The notes: a model not told the origin generated them from the letters alone. Positions 1-7,113 are shown, counted from the first letter of the stretch. The stretch: 15,439 nucleotides of DNA from CAZJDV01 sp964544865 (GCA_964544865.1 CAZJDV010000062.1:1-15439); one strand, 5' to 3'. Numbers and translations: made by a program.

Positions 1-61
1 TGTTCGTGCTGACATTGTGCGACACGCCGCGAACCATTGCTGAGTGGTGCGTTGTTCTGCC

Positions 62-125
62 GGGGCCTTGCTGGGCCGTGCCGGGGCCGTGCTGGGGCCG
101 TGCTGGGGCCTTGCTGGGCCGCGCC
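62..125. repeat. GC-rich imperfect tandem repeat, about six 10-11 nt units
   Basis: Six adjacent units of 10 or 11 bases are visible. They are variants of GGGGCCgTGCT (starting at 62, 83, 94 and 105) and GGGCCGtGCC (starting at 73 and 116), arranged A-B-A-A-A-B. The array is followed by a run of C at about 143-150. An open frame enters from the left edge (frame 3) and runs through the array to a stop near 170, but its translation is dominated by Gly, Pro, Trp, Cys and Ala and I do not recognise it. The array may be a slippage-generated extension of the end of a gene lying left of the window, or non-coding. Confidence 0.6.
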
Positions 126-315
126 AGACATTCGCGGCCAAGCCCCCCCCCATTAGATTTTGCAGGATGACTCCCACTGACACTAAGAAACGCCTGATAC
201 AATATGACACCATTAAGGTTCTTGCCCTGTGCCCTCTTAAGGTCTAAGAAGATGACTCCACCAATGCGTGAGAATGCCTCGAATTAGGTGACTATTACCA
301 AGGGAGGGTGGATAC

Positions 316-453
316 ATGCCCAAGGACAAAGTAACCGCAACTCTTGAACTGGAGCGAGACCATCTGGAATGGCTGAATATCATCGTAGACCAGTACGACT
401 TCGCCGACGAATCGAAAGCAGCCCGAGTCCTCAATGGCGGAATAATTGAATGA
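316..453 (+). CDS. small ribbon-helix-helix-like protein (45 aa), possibly truncated
   Basis: A 45-codon frame starts at ATG 316 behind a strong Shine-Dalgarno sequence (AGGGAGG, 301-307). It begins MPKDKVTATLELERDHLEWL. The pattern is a short basic beta-strand (KVTATLEL) followed by two helices (DHLEWLNIIVDQYDF and DESKAARVL), which resembles the ribbon-helix-helix fold of CopG/Arc-type DNA-binding proteins. The expected second helix would normally continue further; here the frame ends abruptly in NGGIIE, so the C-terminus may be cut short by a mutation. It sits 124 bases upstream of the terminase remnant, so it may be a phage or plasmid regulator. The family call is by resemblance only; the clear ribosome binding site argues that the start is real. 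Confidence 0.45.
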   Translation: MPKDKVTATLELERDHLEWLNIIVDQYDFADESKAARVLNGGIIE

Positions 454-576
454 GCTCAGCGCAGGCCCTATCAGGGCGCAGAGGTCCGGTGGGGCGAGAG
501 ATCAGATTCTACGGGGAAGTGGGCAGCTTCAACGAATGGTAGAATGAGAACATCAATTCTCACTGGAGAGCAACCC

Positions 577-1192
577 ATGACGCAGATTGCTACCCCGGAC
601 ACCGCAAGGCCCCTGACGGCAAAGAGGCAGCGGTTCGTCGAGGAGTACCTGGTTGACCTGAACGCGACCCAGGTGGCTGTCCGAGCCGGGTACTCTGAGC
701 ACACGGCTGGCGCCATCGGAGCCGAAAACCTTGGGATACCTCAAATCGCAGTGGCAATTCAGCAAGCCAAAAGCTGAGCGGTCAGAACGTACCGAGATCA
801 CCGTTGATCGCGTCATCAAGGAGCTGGCCGGGATCGCCTTCGCGTCTATCTCCGACGCTATCGAGTGGGGGCCGGACGGGGTGGTGGTAAAGTCGTCGGC
901 GGAGCTCTCGCCGGAGGTGCTGGCCGCTGTCAACGCGGTCACTGAGACGAGGCACAAGAATGGGACCGTGGCCATGAGGCTCCGGATGCACGACAAGCTG
1001 GCGGCGCTGCATAAGGTCGCTGACCACCTGGGGTTGTTTCCGAAGCGGGTCCAGGTCGATGTCCAGTCCACGAGCTACATAATTGAGCAAACGCTCGCGG
1101 CTATGACCGACGATCAGCTCGACGCCCTCATCGCGACGGGCCGAAAGCGTCTGGAAACCGGGACCACGGTAGTGAAGGGGGAGGATGAGTAA
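577..1192 (+). pseudogene. phage terminase small subunit, frameshifted
   Basis: The first part (ATG 577, GGAGAG at 565-570) has the phage terminase small-subunit N-terminus: LTAKRQRFVEEYLVDLNATQ followed by the helix-turn-helix VAVRAGYSEHTAGAIGAENL. It stops at TGA 775-777. The rest continues in the +1 frame (AERSERTEITVDRVIKELAG, then SISDAIEWGPDGV, then LHDKLAALHKVADHLGLF) to TAA 1190-1192. The two parts join without loss if one A is removed from the AAAA run at 769-772, giving ...IQQAKAERSE... at normal family length (about 205 residues). In phages this protein recognises packaging-site DNA and recruits the large subunit; no large subunit, portal or capsid gene follows. The lesion is either a real one-base insertion or a homopolymer sequencing error. 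The family assignment is firm. Confidence 0.85.
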
Positions 1193-2745
1193 TGAGCAAA
1201 CCGAAACTGATCTACTACCACGATTCCCGCCATAGTCTCCTGTACCGATTCGACCCGCCTATGAGCCTTCATGGGCTCAGGCAACCGGTGGACGAGCTCG
1301 TGGGGACTCCCGTCGATACGCTCTCTTACGGCCTTGGCATGGGCCAGACTTTCCTCTATGACACGAAGGTGGGCGCCATGTTCGGGGATCATGCCATCGA
1401 ACACAATCGCGGACTGGTTTGGTGGCGCGCCGCCGAGAACCTCAAACAGGCGTTGAGGTCAGGCCATGATCCGTTCAAGGTCATCGTGGATAGGGCGCAT
1501 GAAAAAGGCATGCAGGTACTTGGCAGCCTTCGCATAAACGACAGCGGAGCACCCGAGGGCAGCAATTACACTGTCGGCCGGCTCAAGTACGAGATGCCCG
1601 AGGTGATGATCGGCGAGGAGGATCCGGATCGTCCTTTCGTGGCCACCTGCCTGGACTTCGCAAGGCCGGAGGTCAGAGCGGAGCGTCTGGCCGTCATAGA
1701 GGAGGTATGCGATCGTTACGGCGCCGACGGTATTGAGATCGACCAGTACGTCAGGGTGTTCTTCAAGCCGTCGGAGATACGGCAGAACACTCCGATCTTG
1801 ACCGACTTCGTGCGCGAGGTCCGGCGGCTGCTCGACAGAATCGGCGAGAAGCGTGGACAGCGTCTATATGTGGCGGCGCGGGTGCACCCCGATGAGGAGG
1901 CGAACCTGTCCGTGGGCATGGATGTCAGGACCTGGCTGTCGGAGGGGCTCGTCGACCTGGTGATTCCCCACGGCGGTGGTGTCGTCCTGGACACCACTCC
2001 GTCCTTCGGATGGCTGGTGGAAGCGGCGAGTCAGGCCGGAGGCTGGGTCTATCCGCCGATGGGAGAGGTCTTCCCCTACGATGACCGGCACCACCATCCC
2101 ACCTTGGAAATGTATCGAGCCGCGGCGACCAACTACCTGGCGGCCGGCGCGGATGGGCTGTACATGTCAAACCTGCCTTGGCCGCGGACGGAACGCGAGT
2201 ACATGATCCTGCGGGAGATGGCGGACCTCGACATCCATGCCAGAAAGACAAAACATTACCCCGTTGCCCAGAAGGAACCGAAGTCCGCCCCTTGTGGACA
2301 CGAGCGGTTCCTTCCCATGCTGCTGGAGGAGGGAGTGGGCGCGCGGGTACCCGTTTTCATCGGCGACGCATTGGATTCGGCACGGGCCGACGGCGAGCTG
2401 GGGCAAGCGACGCTGGGAGTGAGGGTCGTGCAGACCTGCCCGGAAGATCGGCTATCCTTCAGGCTCAATGGGAGCGAGCTACCGCTGGACAAGGCAGCGA
2501 CGACCACCTACTATGGCGGGACCGTCGCCTATTTCCCGGTGAAGGTGGGTATGACCCAACGGATAGACTCCTACTACTGGTTTGAGTTCGACATTCCGTT
2601 CGCCCTTCTGCGCGAGGGCGAGAACGTGGTGGAGGTGACTATGGAGCGCCGCTTCAAGGCACTGACGGCGCAGCGTGTGCTGCAAAGTGTTGAGGTCCAC
2701 ACTCGCTACAAGGAACCGCCGATCCCGGTTCAGGGGCAAATGTAG
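1192..2745 (+). CDS. glycosyl-hydrolase-like TIM-barrel protein (GHL/COG1649-type), function unproven
   Basis: This intact 517-residue protein starts at ATG 1192, which shares one base with the terminase stop (TAATG). Its ribosome site (GGGGGAGG, 1177-1184) lies inside the end of the terminase gene. The first 350 residues look like the beta/alpha barrel of the glycoside-hydrolase-like families: alternating strands, a helix preceding KGMQVLGSLRIND, and an acidic strand end DGIEID at residues 179-184 where such barrels carry catalytic or binding carboxylates. The strand DLVIPHGGGVV and the segment AAGADGLYMSNLPWP follow. The last 150 residues resemble a beta-sandwich (SFRLNGSELPLD... EVTMERR). 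No signal peptide is visible, so it is probably cytoplasmic. The substrate is unknown; true hydrolase activity has not been shown for many members of these families. The barrel assignment is moderately sure, the reaction is not. Confidence 0.6.
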   Translation: MSKPKLIYYHDSRHSLLYRFDPPMSLHGLRQPVDELVGTPVDTLSYGLGMGQTFLYDTKVGAMFGDHAIEHNRGLVWWRAAENLKQALRSGHDPFKVIVDRAHEKGMQVLGSLRINDSGAPEGSNYTVGRLKYEMPEVMIGEEDPDRPFVATCLDFARPEVRAERLAVIEEVCDRYGADGIEIDQYVRVFFKPSEIRQNTPILTDFVREVRRLLDRIGEKRGQRLYVAARVHPDEEANLSVGMDVRTWLSEGLVDLVIPHGGGVVLDTTPSFGWLVEAASQAGGWVYPPMGEVFPYDDRHHHPTLEMYRAAATNYLAAGADGLYMSNLPWPRTEREYMILREMADLDIHARKTKHYPVAQKEPKSAPCGHERFLPMLLEEGVGARVPVFIGDALDSARADGELGQATLGVRVVQTCPEDRLSFRLNGSELPLDKAATTTYYGGTVAYFPVKVGMTQRIDSYYWFEFDIPFALLREGENVVEVTMERRFKALTAQRVLQSVEVHTRYKEPPIPVQGQM

Positions 2746-2868
2746 CTTGGTGAGCTGATGGCCGGGCGGCCCTGGGCACCCGGGTCGATTGGTCGCAAGG
2801 AAGCCTTCGCCGCAGACAGTCAGGCCGGATTGTGATCGAACCATACTCGCAAGAAAGAGAGAAACACA

Positions 2869-4437
2869 ATGTCGGTGGCCGGAAACCGCAGTTCCGACGG
2901 AAATGCCCGAGACGAGCCGCCGGATGAGAAACAGGCCGCTGGCATCGCCAGGCAGATATCGAACTCAAAACGCCGTCTACTAGACCACCTGAGGACAGTC
3001 GAAGAAGACCCATCCCTTGACGAGCGTGCTGTCCACGAGCGATACGCCGGTGTCTTTGAGTCGAGGGACATCCCCGGCGCCACAGACCTCATAGTCGCCC
3101 TGCACGAGATCCAGCTACGTTTGTTTCGAGCGCCCGCGAGATTCCCGCTCAAGTTCGGAATCGAAGAAATCCAACTGTTCCTCGCCCGGCACCCGAAGGC
3201 GGATGTGCTCCGTCGCTTCGAGAGGCTGGCGCAGTGGATATCGAGCGTCAACAAACAGGCCCACGACGGCGTGATGCTGACCCCCGTGCTAATCAAGTAT
3301 CTGGCGGGGCCAGGCGATTTCGAGTCCCTTATCGGCGAGCTAAACCGGCTCAGGCTGGAGACGCGCGCCGGCCGGTTCGACATGGCCAACCCTGTCCACC
3401 GTGATCTGGAGTTCTGCCGCTTCGCCACGGAGTATGCCTGGCAAAACGACGTTCCAGTGGGCGCCGACGGGCAATACGCCAAATTCGACGCGCTGGGAGA
3501 GCTCCCCCCACCTGTCGAGGAAGAGTTCTTGCTGAGCGGGCAGCCCCTGTTGCAAGTGAAGCGTGTCGCTTACGAGGCAGCAGGCTTCCTCCAATTCTTG
3601 AGAGAGTTCAGGGCCAAATCCAACAGACTGATCGTGGTCATCGGCAATGACCGGTACGGCAAGCAGTGGGTCGTGGAGCCTCTGGAAGACTATCTGAAGG
3701 ATGGGTTCACTCTCCGGTACCCTCGGAACCCGTCACACAAATCGTACAGACTCAGGGTCCGTGACGAGATGGTCGGAAAGGCGCGACTCGGGATCACACG
3801 TGACCTCGTGAGAGAACTCAGTGACGCGATGCCCCACGTCGTGATAGCGGATAGCTGTGACCCCGTGGGGTTGGGCAGAGCCGATGACGCGATGAGGATC
3901 TCGCGGGGTGCCAGGGACTATGTTAACTGGTTCATGGTGTTCAACGATATTCGCGCCGAAGGGGACGTTACTAAATACGAGTCCGACAGCTCCTTGCCAC
4001 CGAATCACATCGCCGAGCTGAGGAGGTGGCATGAATTCGACAGGGCAAGGCGCGAGATACGACCCTGGGTCAGGCCCGGACCGACATACAAGATCGCGCA
4101 CTGGGCGCCGGTACTGAAGGCGAGGGTGCGACTGGGCGACTTCGATGTGTCGAGGCGGGACCCAGATTTCAGTGACGGCAGCGCGCAGGTCGTTTTGGCG
4201 AACCCCGCGTTCTATGTCGACGATGGTGTGGAGGCCCCGGATGCCTTGAGGGGCACGATCCCCTACTACTTCGACGGGCCTGAGCGGTTCGTGAAGGAAT
4301 CCTTACTCTTTGGCTTTGGCCGGTTTGGCCTCGAGACGCGGCTGGAGGGTCCGACGACCGACCAATTCGTGGAGGCCGTCCAAGAGCAGATGAAGCGGGA
4401 GATCGCCGGTTTCCTAAAGGAGTACGGCGTCTCCTGA
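2869..4437 (+). CDS. uncharacterised 522-aa protein with a Rossmann-like central part
   Basis: I do not recognise this family. The start ATG 2869 follows a purine-rich ribosome site (AAGAAAGAGAG). The N-terminal ~45 residues are polar and probably disordered. Residues ~45-240 are mainly helical (for example FGIEEIQLFLARHPKADVLR). A hydrophobic strand then appears, RLIVVIGNDRYGKQWVVEPL (253-272). A second follows, HVVIADSCDPVGLGR (323-337), with two Asp at its end, followed by DYVNWFMVFND. Two strand-loop-helix units of this type suggest a nucleotide- or phosphate-binding Rossmann-like domain. The Arg/Lys-rich segment 275-300 lies between them. The C-terminus is mixed and ends in an amphipathic helix (QFVEAVQEQMKREIAGFLKE). 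No signal peptide or membrane segment is seen. The gene is 123 bases downstream of the TIM-barrel gene on the same strand, so they may be co-transcribed. Codon use is typical of the window, so it is very likely a real gene. Confidence 0.75.
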   Translation: MSVAGNRSSDGNARDEPPDEKQAAGIARQISNSKRRLLDHLRTVEEDPSLDERAVHERYAGVFESRDIPGATDLIVALHEIQLRLFRAPARFPLKFGIEEIQLFLARHPKADVLRRFERLAQWISSVNKQAHDGVMLTPVLIKYLAGPGDFESLIGELNRLRLETRAGRFDMANPVHRDLEFCRFATEYAWQNDVPVGADGQYAKFDALGELPPPVEEEFLLSGQPLLQVKRVAYEAAGFLQFLREFRAKSNRLIVVIGNDRYGKQWVVEPLEDYLKDGFTLRYPRNPSHKSYRLRVRDEMVGKARLGITRDLVRELSDAMPHVVIADSCDPVGLGRADDAMRISRGARDYVNWFMVFNDIRAEGDVTKYESDSSLPPNHIAELRRWHEFDRARREIRPWVRPGPTYKIAHWAPVLKARVRLGDFDVSRRDPDFSDGSAQVVLANPAFYVDDGVEAPDALRGTIPYYFDGPERFVKESLLFGFGRFGLETRLEGPTTDQFVEAVQEQMKREIAGFLKEYGVS

Positions 4438-4513
4438 AGCTCATGGCCCTGCACCAGTCGGCCCGGCGAGTACCGTCGGATGGCGAACTGGGACACGCTG
4501 CGACACGCCCCTA

Positions 4514-4903
4514 TCACACTCTAATTTGCTGGTCCACGATGCCCGGCAGGATATCCGAGATGAGGGTGCCGATGACGGTCAGCGTGCTCGGTAATAGCAC
4601 GACTGCGGAAGACAAAAACACGTCCTCGACCAGATGGGCGCTCAGTAGCAGCGGACCCTCGGTCGGTAGACTCAACACTATCGAGACGACCATGCTGCCC
4701 GACACGAGCTGAGGTAAGAGATAGCCCAGGGTGCTCACCAGCGGCTTGAGCGCGGGCCGAACCGGGTATTTTATGTTCAGCTTCCGCTCGACCATGCCTG
4801 TCGCACGGGCGGTGACAACGTAGGGCTTGGGCAGCTCGTCCAGCAGATTGGCCACCATGACGCTGATGAGGGTTGCCGTGCCCGCCGAGCCGGCTCTGCG
4901 AGC
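4514..4903 (-). pseudogene. remnant of OppB/DppB-type ABC transporter permease (C-terminal part)
   Basis: On the minus strand a frame ending at TGA 4514-4516 carries the C-terminal third of a dipeptide/oligopeptide permease of the binding-protein-dependent transport family. The cytoplasmic coupling loop is clear: LLDELPKPYVVTARATGMVE followed by KYPVRPALKPLVSTLGYLLP. Two membrane segments follow, and the tail TVIGTLISDILPGIVDQQIR matches the usual family ending. Similarity begins abruptly near the AGSAGTATLI segment (about 4903); the open frame continues to 4981 with unrelated sequence, and the N-terminal ~200 residues and other membrane spans are absent. Some tail residues look degenerate (FLSSAVVLLPSTL, LPGIVD). 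No partner permease, ATPase or binding protein is adjacent. It cannot form a transporter alone and is best read as a relic of a lost operon. Confidence 0.75.
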
Positions 4904-5214
4904 ACTACGGTATCCCCTGTAATCGGGTCGGTCCGCAGGTTTTTTGCGAAATAGCGGAAGCTGCCGCGTTGGCGTCGTCATTCACTCTCTGCGCAAGCTG
5001 TTCGCATTGGAGGAAAACGAGCACGGACGATGCCGAGACCAGCACCACGATCGCCACGGGGGTGTATGCCAATCCCAGGCAGGTTCGTAGTCTGCATCGC
5101 TCCTGCACACAGCCGACCCCCCAGATTCGAGACTCGCGGCATTGATATAGAATTGGACCTCATCGCGCAACCCAACAGCCCGAATAGCATGTTTCGACTA
5201 GCCGGTGGCGCACC
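4904..5214. other. intergenic stretch, no recognisable gene
   Basis: All six frames here contain only short open stretches without recognisable motifs. One minus-strand frame (5108-4905) contains a hydrophobic run (TPVAIVVLVSASSVLVFL) that could be a degraded membrane segment of the neighbouring permease relic, but I see no alignable family motif. No tRNA-like or terminator-like structure was found. Confidence 0.4.
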
Positions 5215-5415
5215 GTGGCCGGCACTATTCGGATCGTCGTAAGCGCAGGCAAGCCGGTGTGGGGCGTTCGCCGCCGAGTCGAGGAGTTGGCGGAGGGCGG
5301 CGTGGACATGCCCCACGACAAGAGATTCATTAAAGCTCGCGAGCAGCTAACCGGAGAGGACGGAGCGGTTAGCCAAGCCGGGTCCACATCACTGAGCTAT
5401 AGGTGCAGCGAATGA
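5215..5415 (+). CDS. possible small ORF or C-terminal remnant preceding the selenoprotein
   Basis: A 66-codon frame starts at GTG 5215, behind a weak GGTGG. It ends at TGA 5413-5415, which overlaps the ATG of the next gene as ATGA, an arrangement typical of translationally coupled genes. Third codon positions are mostly G or C over the first 45 codons, as in real genes of this window. The sequence (TIRIVVSAGKPVWGVRRRVE, then ELAEGGVDMPHDKRF) has an alpha/beta look but I do not recognise it. It could be a small gene, the tail of a gene whose front is lost, or chance. Support is weak. Confidence 0.3.
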   Translation: MAGTIRIVVSAGKPVWGVRRRVEELAEGGVDMPHDKRFIKAREQLTGEDGAVSQAGSTSLSYRCSE

Positions 5416-5771
5416 CCGAAGTTGACTTTTTCTTCTACAAAGGTTGAGGTACCTGCACTAGAGTAAGAGCGTGGCTCTTACAACAGCCCGTCGAGCTTCA
5501 CATGCGGGACTTCTTTGTGGACCGCTTTTCCGAGGATGAGCTTCGCGGCATGTTCGGAGACCGACCGGCCTCAGAATTCTTTTCGTGGGTCAGCCCTTCA
5601 TTCCGAAAACTTGGTGTCTCTCGCAAGTCGCTATCGGACGACGAGCTTATCGCTCTGATGCTCAAACAGCCCAGACTTATTCGGCGGCCGCTTATTGTGG
5701 TGAACGGCGAGCCCGTGACACCCAGGAGCGGCAGTGACAAGATCATCCTGGCTCTGGCAGACCTAGTCTAG
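5412..5771 (+). CDS. candidate selenoprotein: ArsC/Spx-like thioredoxin-fold protein with UxxC motif (119 aa)
   Basis: Starting at ATG 5412 (AGGTG at 5401-5405), the frame reads MTEVDFFFYKG, then TGA at 5445-5447, then GTCTRVRAWL and on without interruption to TAG at 5769-5771. The UGA falls exactly where the first Cys of the thioredoxin-fold CxxC redox motif belongs (K-G-[U12]-G-T-C15). The strand DFFFYKG before it and the helix RVRAWLLQQ after it fit the family. Downstream are the ArsC/Spx family features: VELHMRDFFVDRFSEDELR, ASEFFSWVSPSFRKLG, LSDDELIALML, and the cis-Pro region PRLIRRPLIVVNG. Full length (119) matches the usual 110-125. A hairpin of bacterial SECIS type lies 15 bases after the UGA. 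Expected role: thiol/selenol redox enzyme of the arsenate-reductase-like group, cytosolic; substrate unknown. Reading only from ATG 5502 would drop the whole active site. Alternative: a nonsense mutation of a Cys codon (TGC or TGT to TGA), which would not explain the hairpin. Confidence 0.75.
5463..5481 (+). promoter_or_regulatory. bacterial SECIS-like hairpin for UGA recoding
   Basis: A perfect 8-bp stem, GTAAGAGC (5463-5470) with GCTCTTAC (5474-5481), closes a 3-base loop GTG (5471-5473). The stem starts 15 bases after the in-frame UGA (5445-5447) and the loop 23 bases after it. This is within the spacing known for bacterial SECIS elements, and a G lies at the first loop position as those elements require. 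It is inside the coding frame, and the codons it imposes (GTA, AGA, TTA, CAA) are AT-ending ones rarely used by neighbouring genes, which suggests selection for the RNA structure. Confidence 0.7.
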
Positions 5772-6102
5772 ACCCCAGGTGGAGAGCAGGTTGCAGCCTG
5801 GCACGGGCGACTCAGACATTGAGAAACTATTCACAGCATCTTCATGGCCGTTGTGTACATAATCAGTTGCCTCAGCCGGGAGGTCCGGCAGACAGGCTCC
5901 CACCGCGCTCCGCCATTCGCTCCAATGCCAGGCCGGTCGGGCCAAATGCCGTCGTCTTGCCGGCCAATCCTGGGAAGCCGCGTCAATGGTTGGATCTACA
6001 CCATCGGTCCCCGTCCATCGCTCATCAACCGCATGGCTTGGTCACCGATGTGAGAGAATGGCGGCATGAAAGCGCACGTTGGGCTCGTCCTAGCTGCCTC
6101 CG
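5772..6102. other. intergenic stretch, no recognisable gene
   Basis: About 330 bases without a supported gene. A 69-codon plus-strand frame (5844-6053) and an overlapping 106-codon frame have no family motif and no convincing ribosome site. I see no tRNA, promoter or strong terminator here. Confidence 0.4.
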
Positions 6103-6129
6103 CTTCTCCCCTGCGGGCAGCGGGAGAGG
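6103..6129. repeat. REP-like imperfect palindrome
   Basis: CTTCTCCC-CTG (6103-6113) pairs with CAG-C-GGGAGAGG (6118-6129) around the loop CGGG, giving 11 pairs with one G-T pair and one bulged C. It is followed by GGATGAGGG. Palindromes of the type CTCTCCC...GGGAGAGG...TGAGGG recur as dispersed intergenic repeats in many GC-rich bacteria; whether this one is repeated cannot be seen in a single window. It overlaps the ribosome site (GAGAGG, 6124-6129) of the acetyltransferase relic. Confidence 0.45.
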
Positions 6130-6135
6130 TCCAGG

Positions 6136-6977
6136 ATGAGGGAGTTCCCCACCTTACCATCCGTCCGCCACCTTGAGCGGCGGACGCTCGCCAGCCTATC
6201 CCACGAAGAGATCGTTGCCCTGATCGAAGCCGACCTCCAGGGGGCCAATCCGCCCCAGGGCTTCGCGATCTCTGAATCCACCGGCCCCGACTCGATCTGG
6301 CGAATCACCGGCATTCCCGACAAGTTCTTCAACAACGTCACCCATGTAAGCTGGCCGGCTCCGAGGCGGCGCACCGTGTCAGAGACATGATAGGCGAGCT
6401 CGACAACCACGGTGTCGACTACAGTTGGCGGATCGGCCCATCCAGCTCCCCTGCCAATCTCGCGGATTTCGTTGAGTCGCATCGCATGACATTCCAGGAA
6501 AATTACTCGGGGATGGCGATCGACCTTCAGACTCTGCGCGACGAGTTCGCAATGCCTGATGGCCTCGAGATTGCTCGCATTGAAGACGCCGGCGGGCTCG
6601 ATCGCGCCTTCACCGTCGCCAGCGACGCCGAAGCCGCGATCGAGCCCGGTCTTTTACAACTGCTCGCCCGGTCGGGCTACGGCGATTCCGACCATTGGAC
6701 CCACTATATAGGCGCGCTCGATGGGGTGGCCGTCGCAACTACATCAGTCTTTACCGGGGCCGGGACGGCTAGGATATATCTGGTCGCGACGATCCCTGAC
6801 CTCCGCTGCCGAGGGATAGCCAGCGCCCTCGTCTTTGAAGCGCTGCGGAGGGCGCGGGACGCAGGGTACTCTATCGGTACGCTCCAGACATCCAGCGAGG
6901 GTCTGGAGTTGTACCGGGCGCTCGGTTTCCGCGAATACTGCCGTTTCGCATTCTACGTCCGAGAGCATCTCAGATGA
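6136..6977 (+). pseudogene. GNAT-family N-acetyltransferase, frameshifted
   Basis: The gene is split in two frames. The N-terminal part (ATG 6136) reads LASLSHEEIVALIEADLQGA and continues through ITGIPDKFFNNVTH before running out of family sequence. The remainder is in the -1 frame from about 6348 (KLAGSEAAHRVRDMIGELDN) to TGA 6975-6977. The C-terminal part has the acetyl-CoA-binding signature of GNAT enzymes: strand TARIYLVATIPD, the RCRGIA pyrophosphate loop (R/Q-x-x-G-x-G/A), helix SALVFEALRRARDAGY, and the closing LYRALGFREY. Restoring one base near 6343-6350 gives a continuous ~280-residue protein, typical for GNAT proteins with an N-terminal extension. Substrate unknown. The frameshift is either real decay or a sequencing error; there is no slippery heptamer that would suggest programmed shifting. 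The separate ATG at 6387 could at most express the C-terminal domain. Confidence 0.75.
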
Positions 6978-7019
6978 CCGAAAGCGGAATAGCTGCGACC
7001 CAGGCGTTCGGTCGCCGCC

Positions 7020-7035
7020 GGCGCACATGTGCGCC
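7020..7035. repeat. perfect 16-base palindrome
   Basis: GGCGCACATGTGCGCC is a perfect dyad with no spacer, lying between the acetyltransferase relic and the cupin gene, about 80 bases before the cupin start. It could be an operator for a dimeric regulator, although no promoter hexamers are visible beside it. Confidence 0.55.
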
Positions 7036-7056
7036 ATGCGAAAGGTAGGATGGAAA

Positions 7057-7071
7057 CGCCCGCTGCGGGCG
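7057..7071. repeat. inverted repeat, 7-bp arms with 1-base spacer
   Basis: CGCCCGC-T-GCGGGCG lies between the 16-base dyad and the cupin ribosome site. A one-base loop cannot form a stable hairpin as drawn, so it would act as a protein-binding dyad or as a hairpin with its central pairs open. Function unknown. Confidence 0.5.
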
Positions 7072-7113
7072 AATCCGACGCTCTTATCCAGACAAGGGAA
7101 AGGACAAGAACTC

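Noticed and set aside
177..203. Possible sigma70 promoter (CTGACA at 177-182, TACAAT at 198-203) before the small RHH-like gene
   Set aside because: Spacing is only 15 bases and both hexamers are imperfect; it is too weak to list as a feature.
44..247. 67-codon plus-strand frame across the tandem repeat
   Set aside because: Its translation is driven by the repeat, and no ribosome site or family motif is present.
769..772. AAAA in the terminase gene as a programmed frameshift site
   Set aside because: It is not a slippery heptamer and no stimulatory structure is evident; a plain one-base insertion explains it.
5844..6139. Two overlapping plus-strand frames (69 and 106 codons) after the selenoprotein
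   Set aside because: No ribosome site, no recognisable motif, and composition unlike neighbouring genes.
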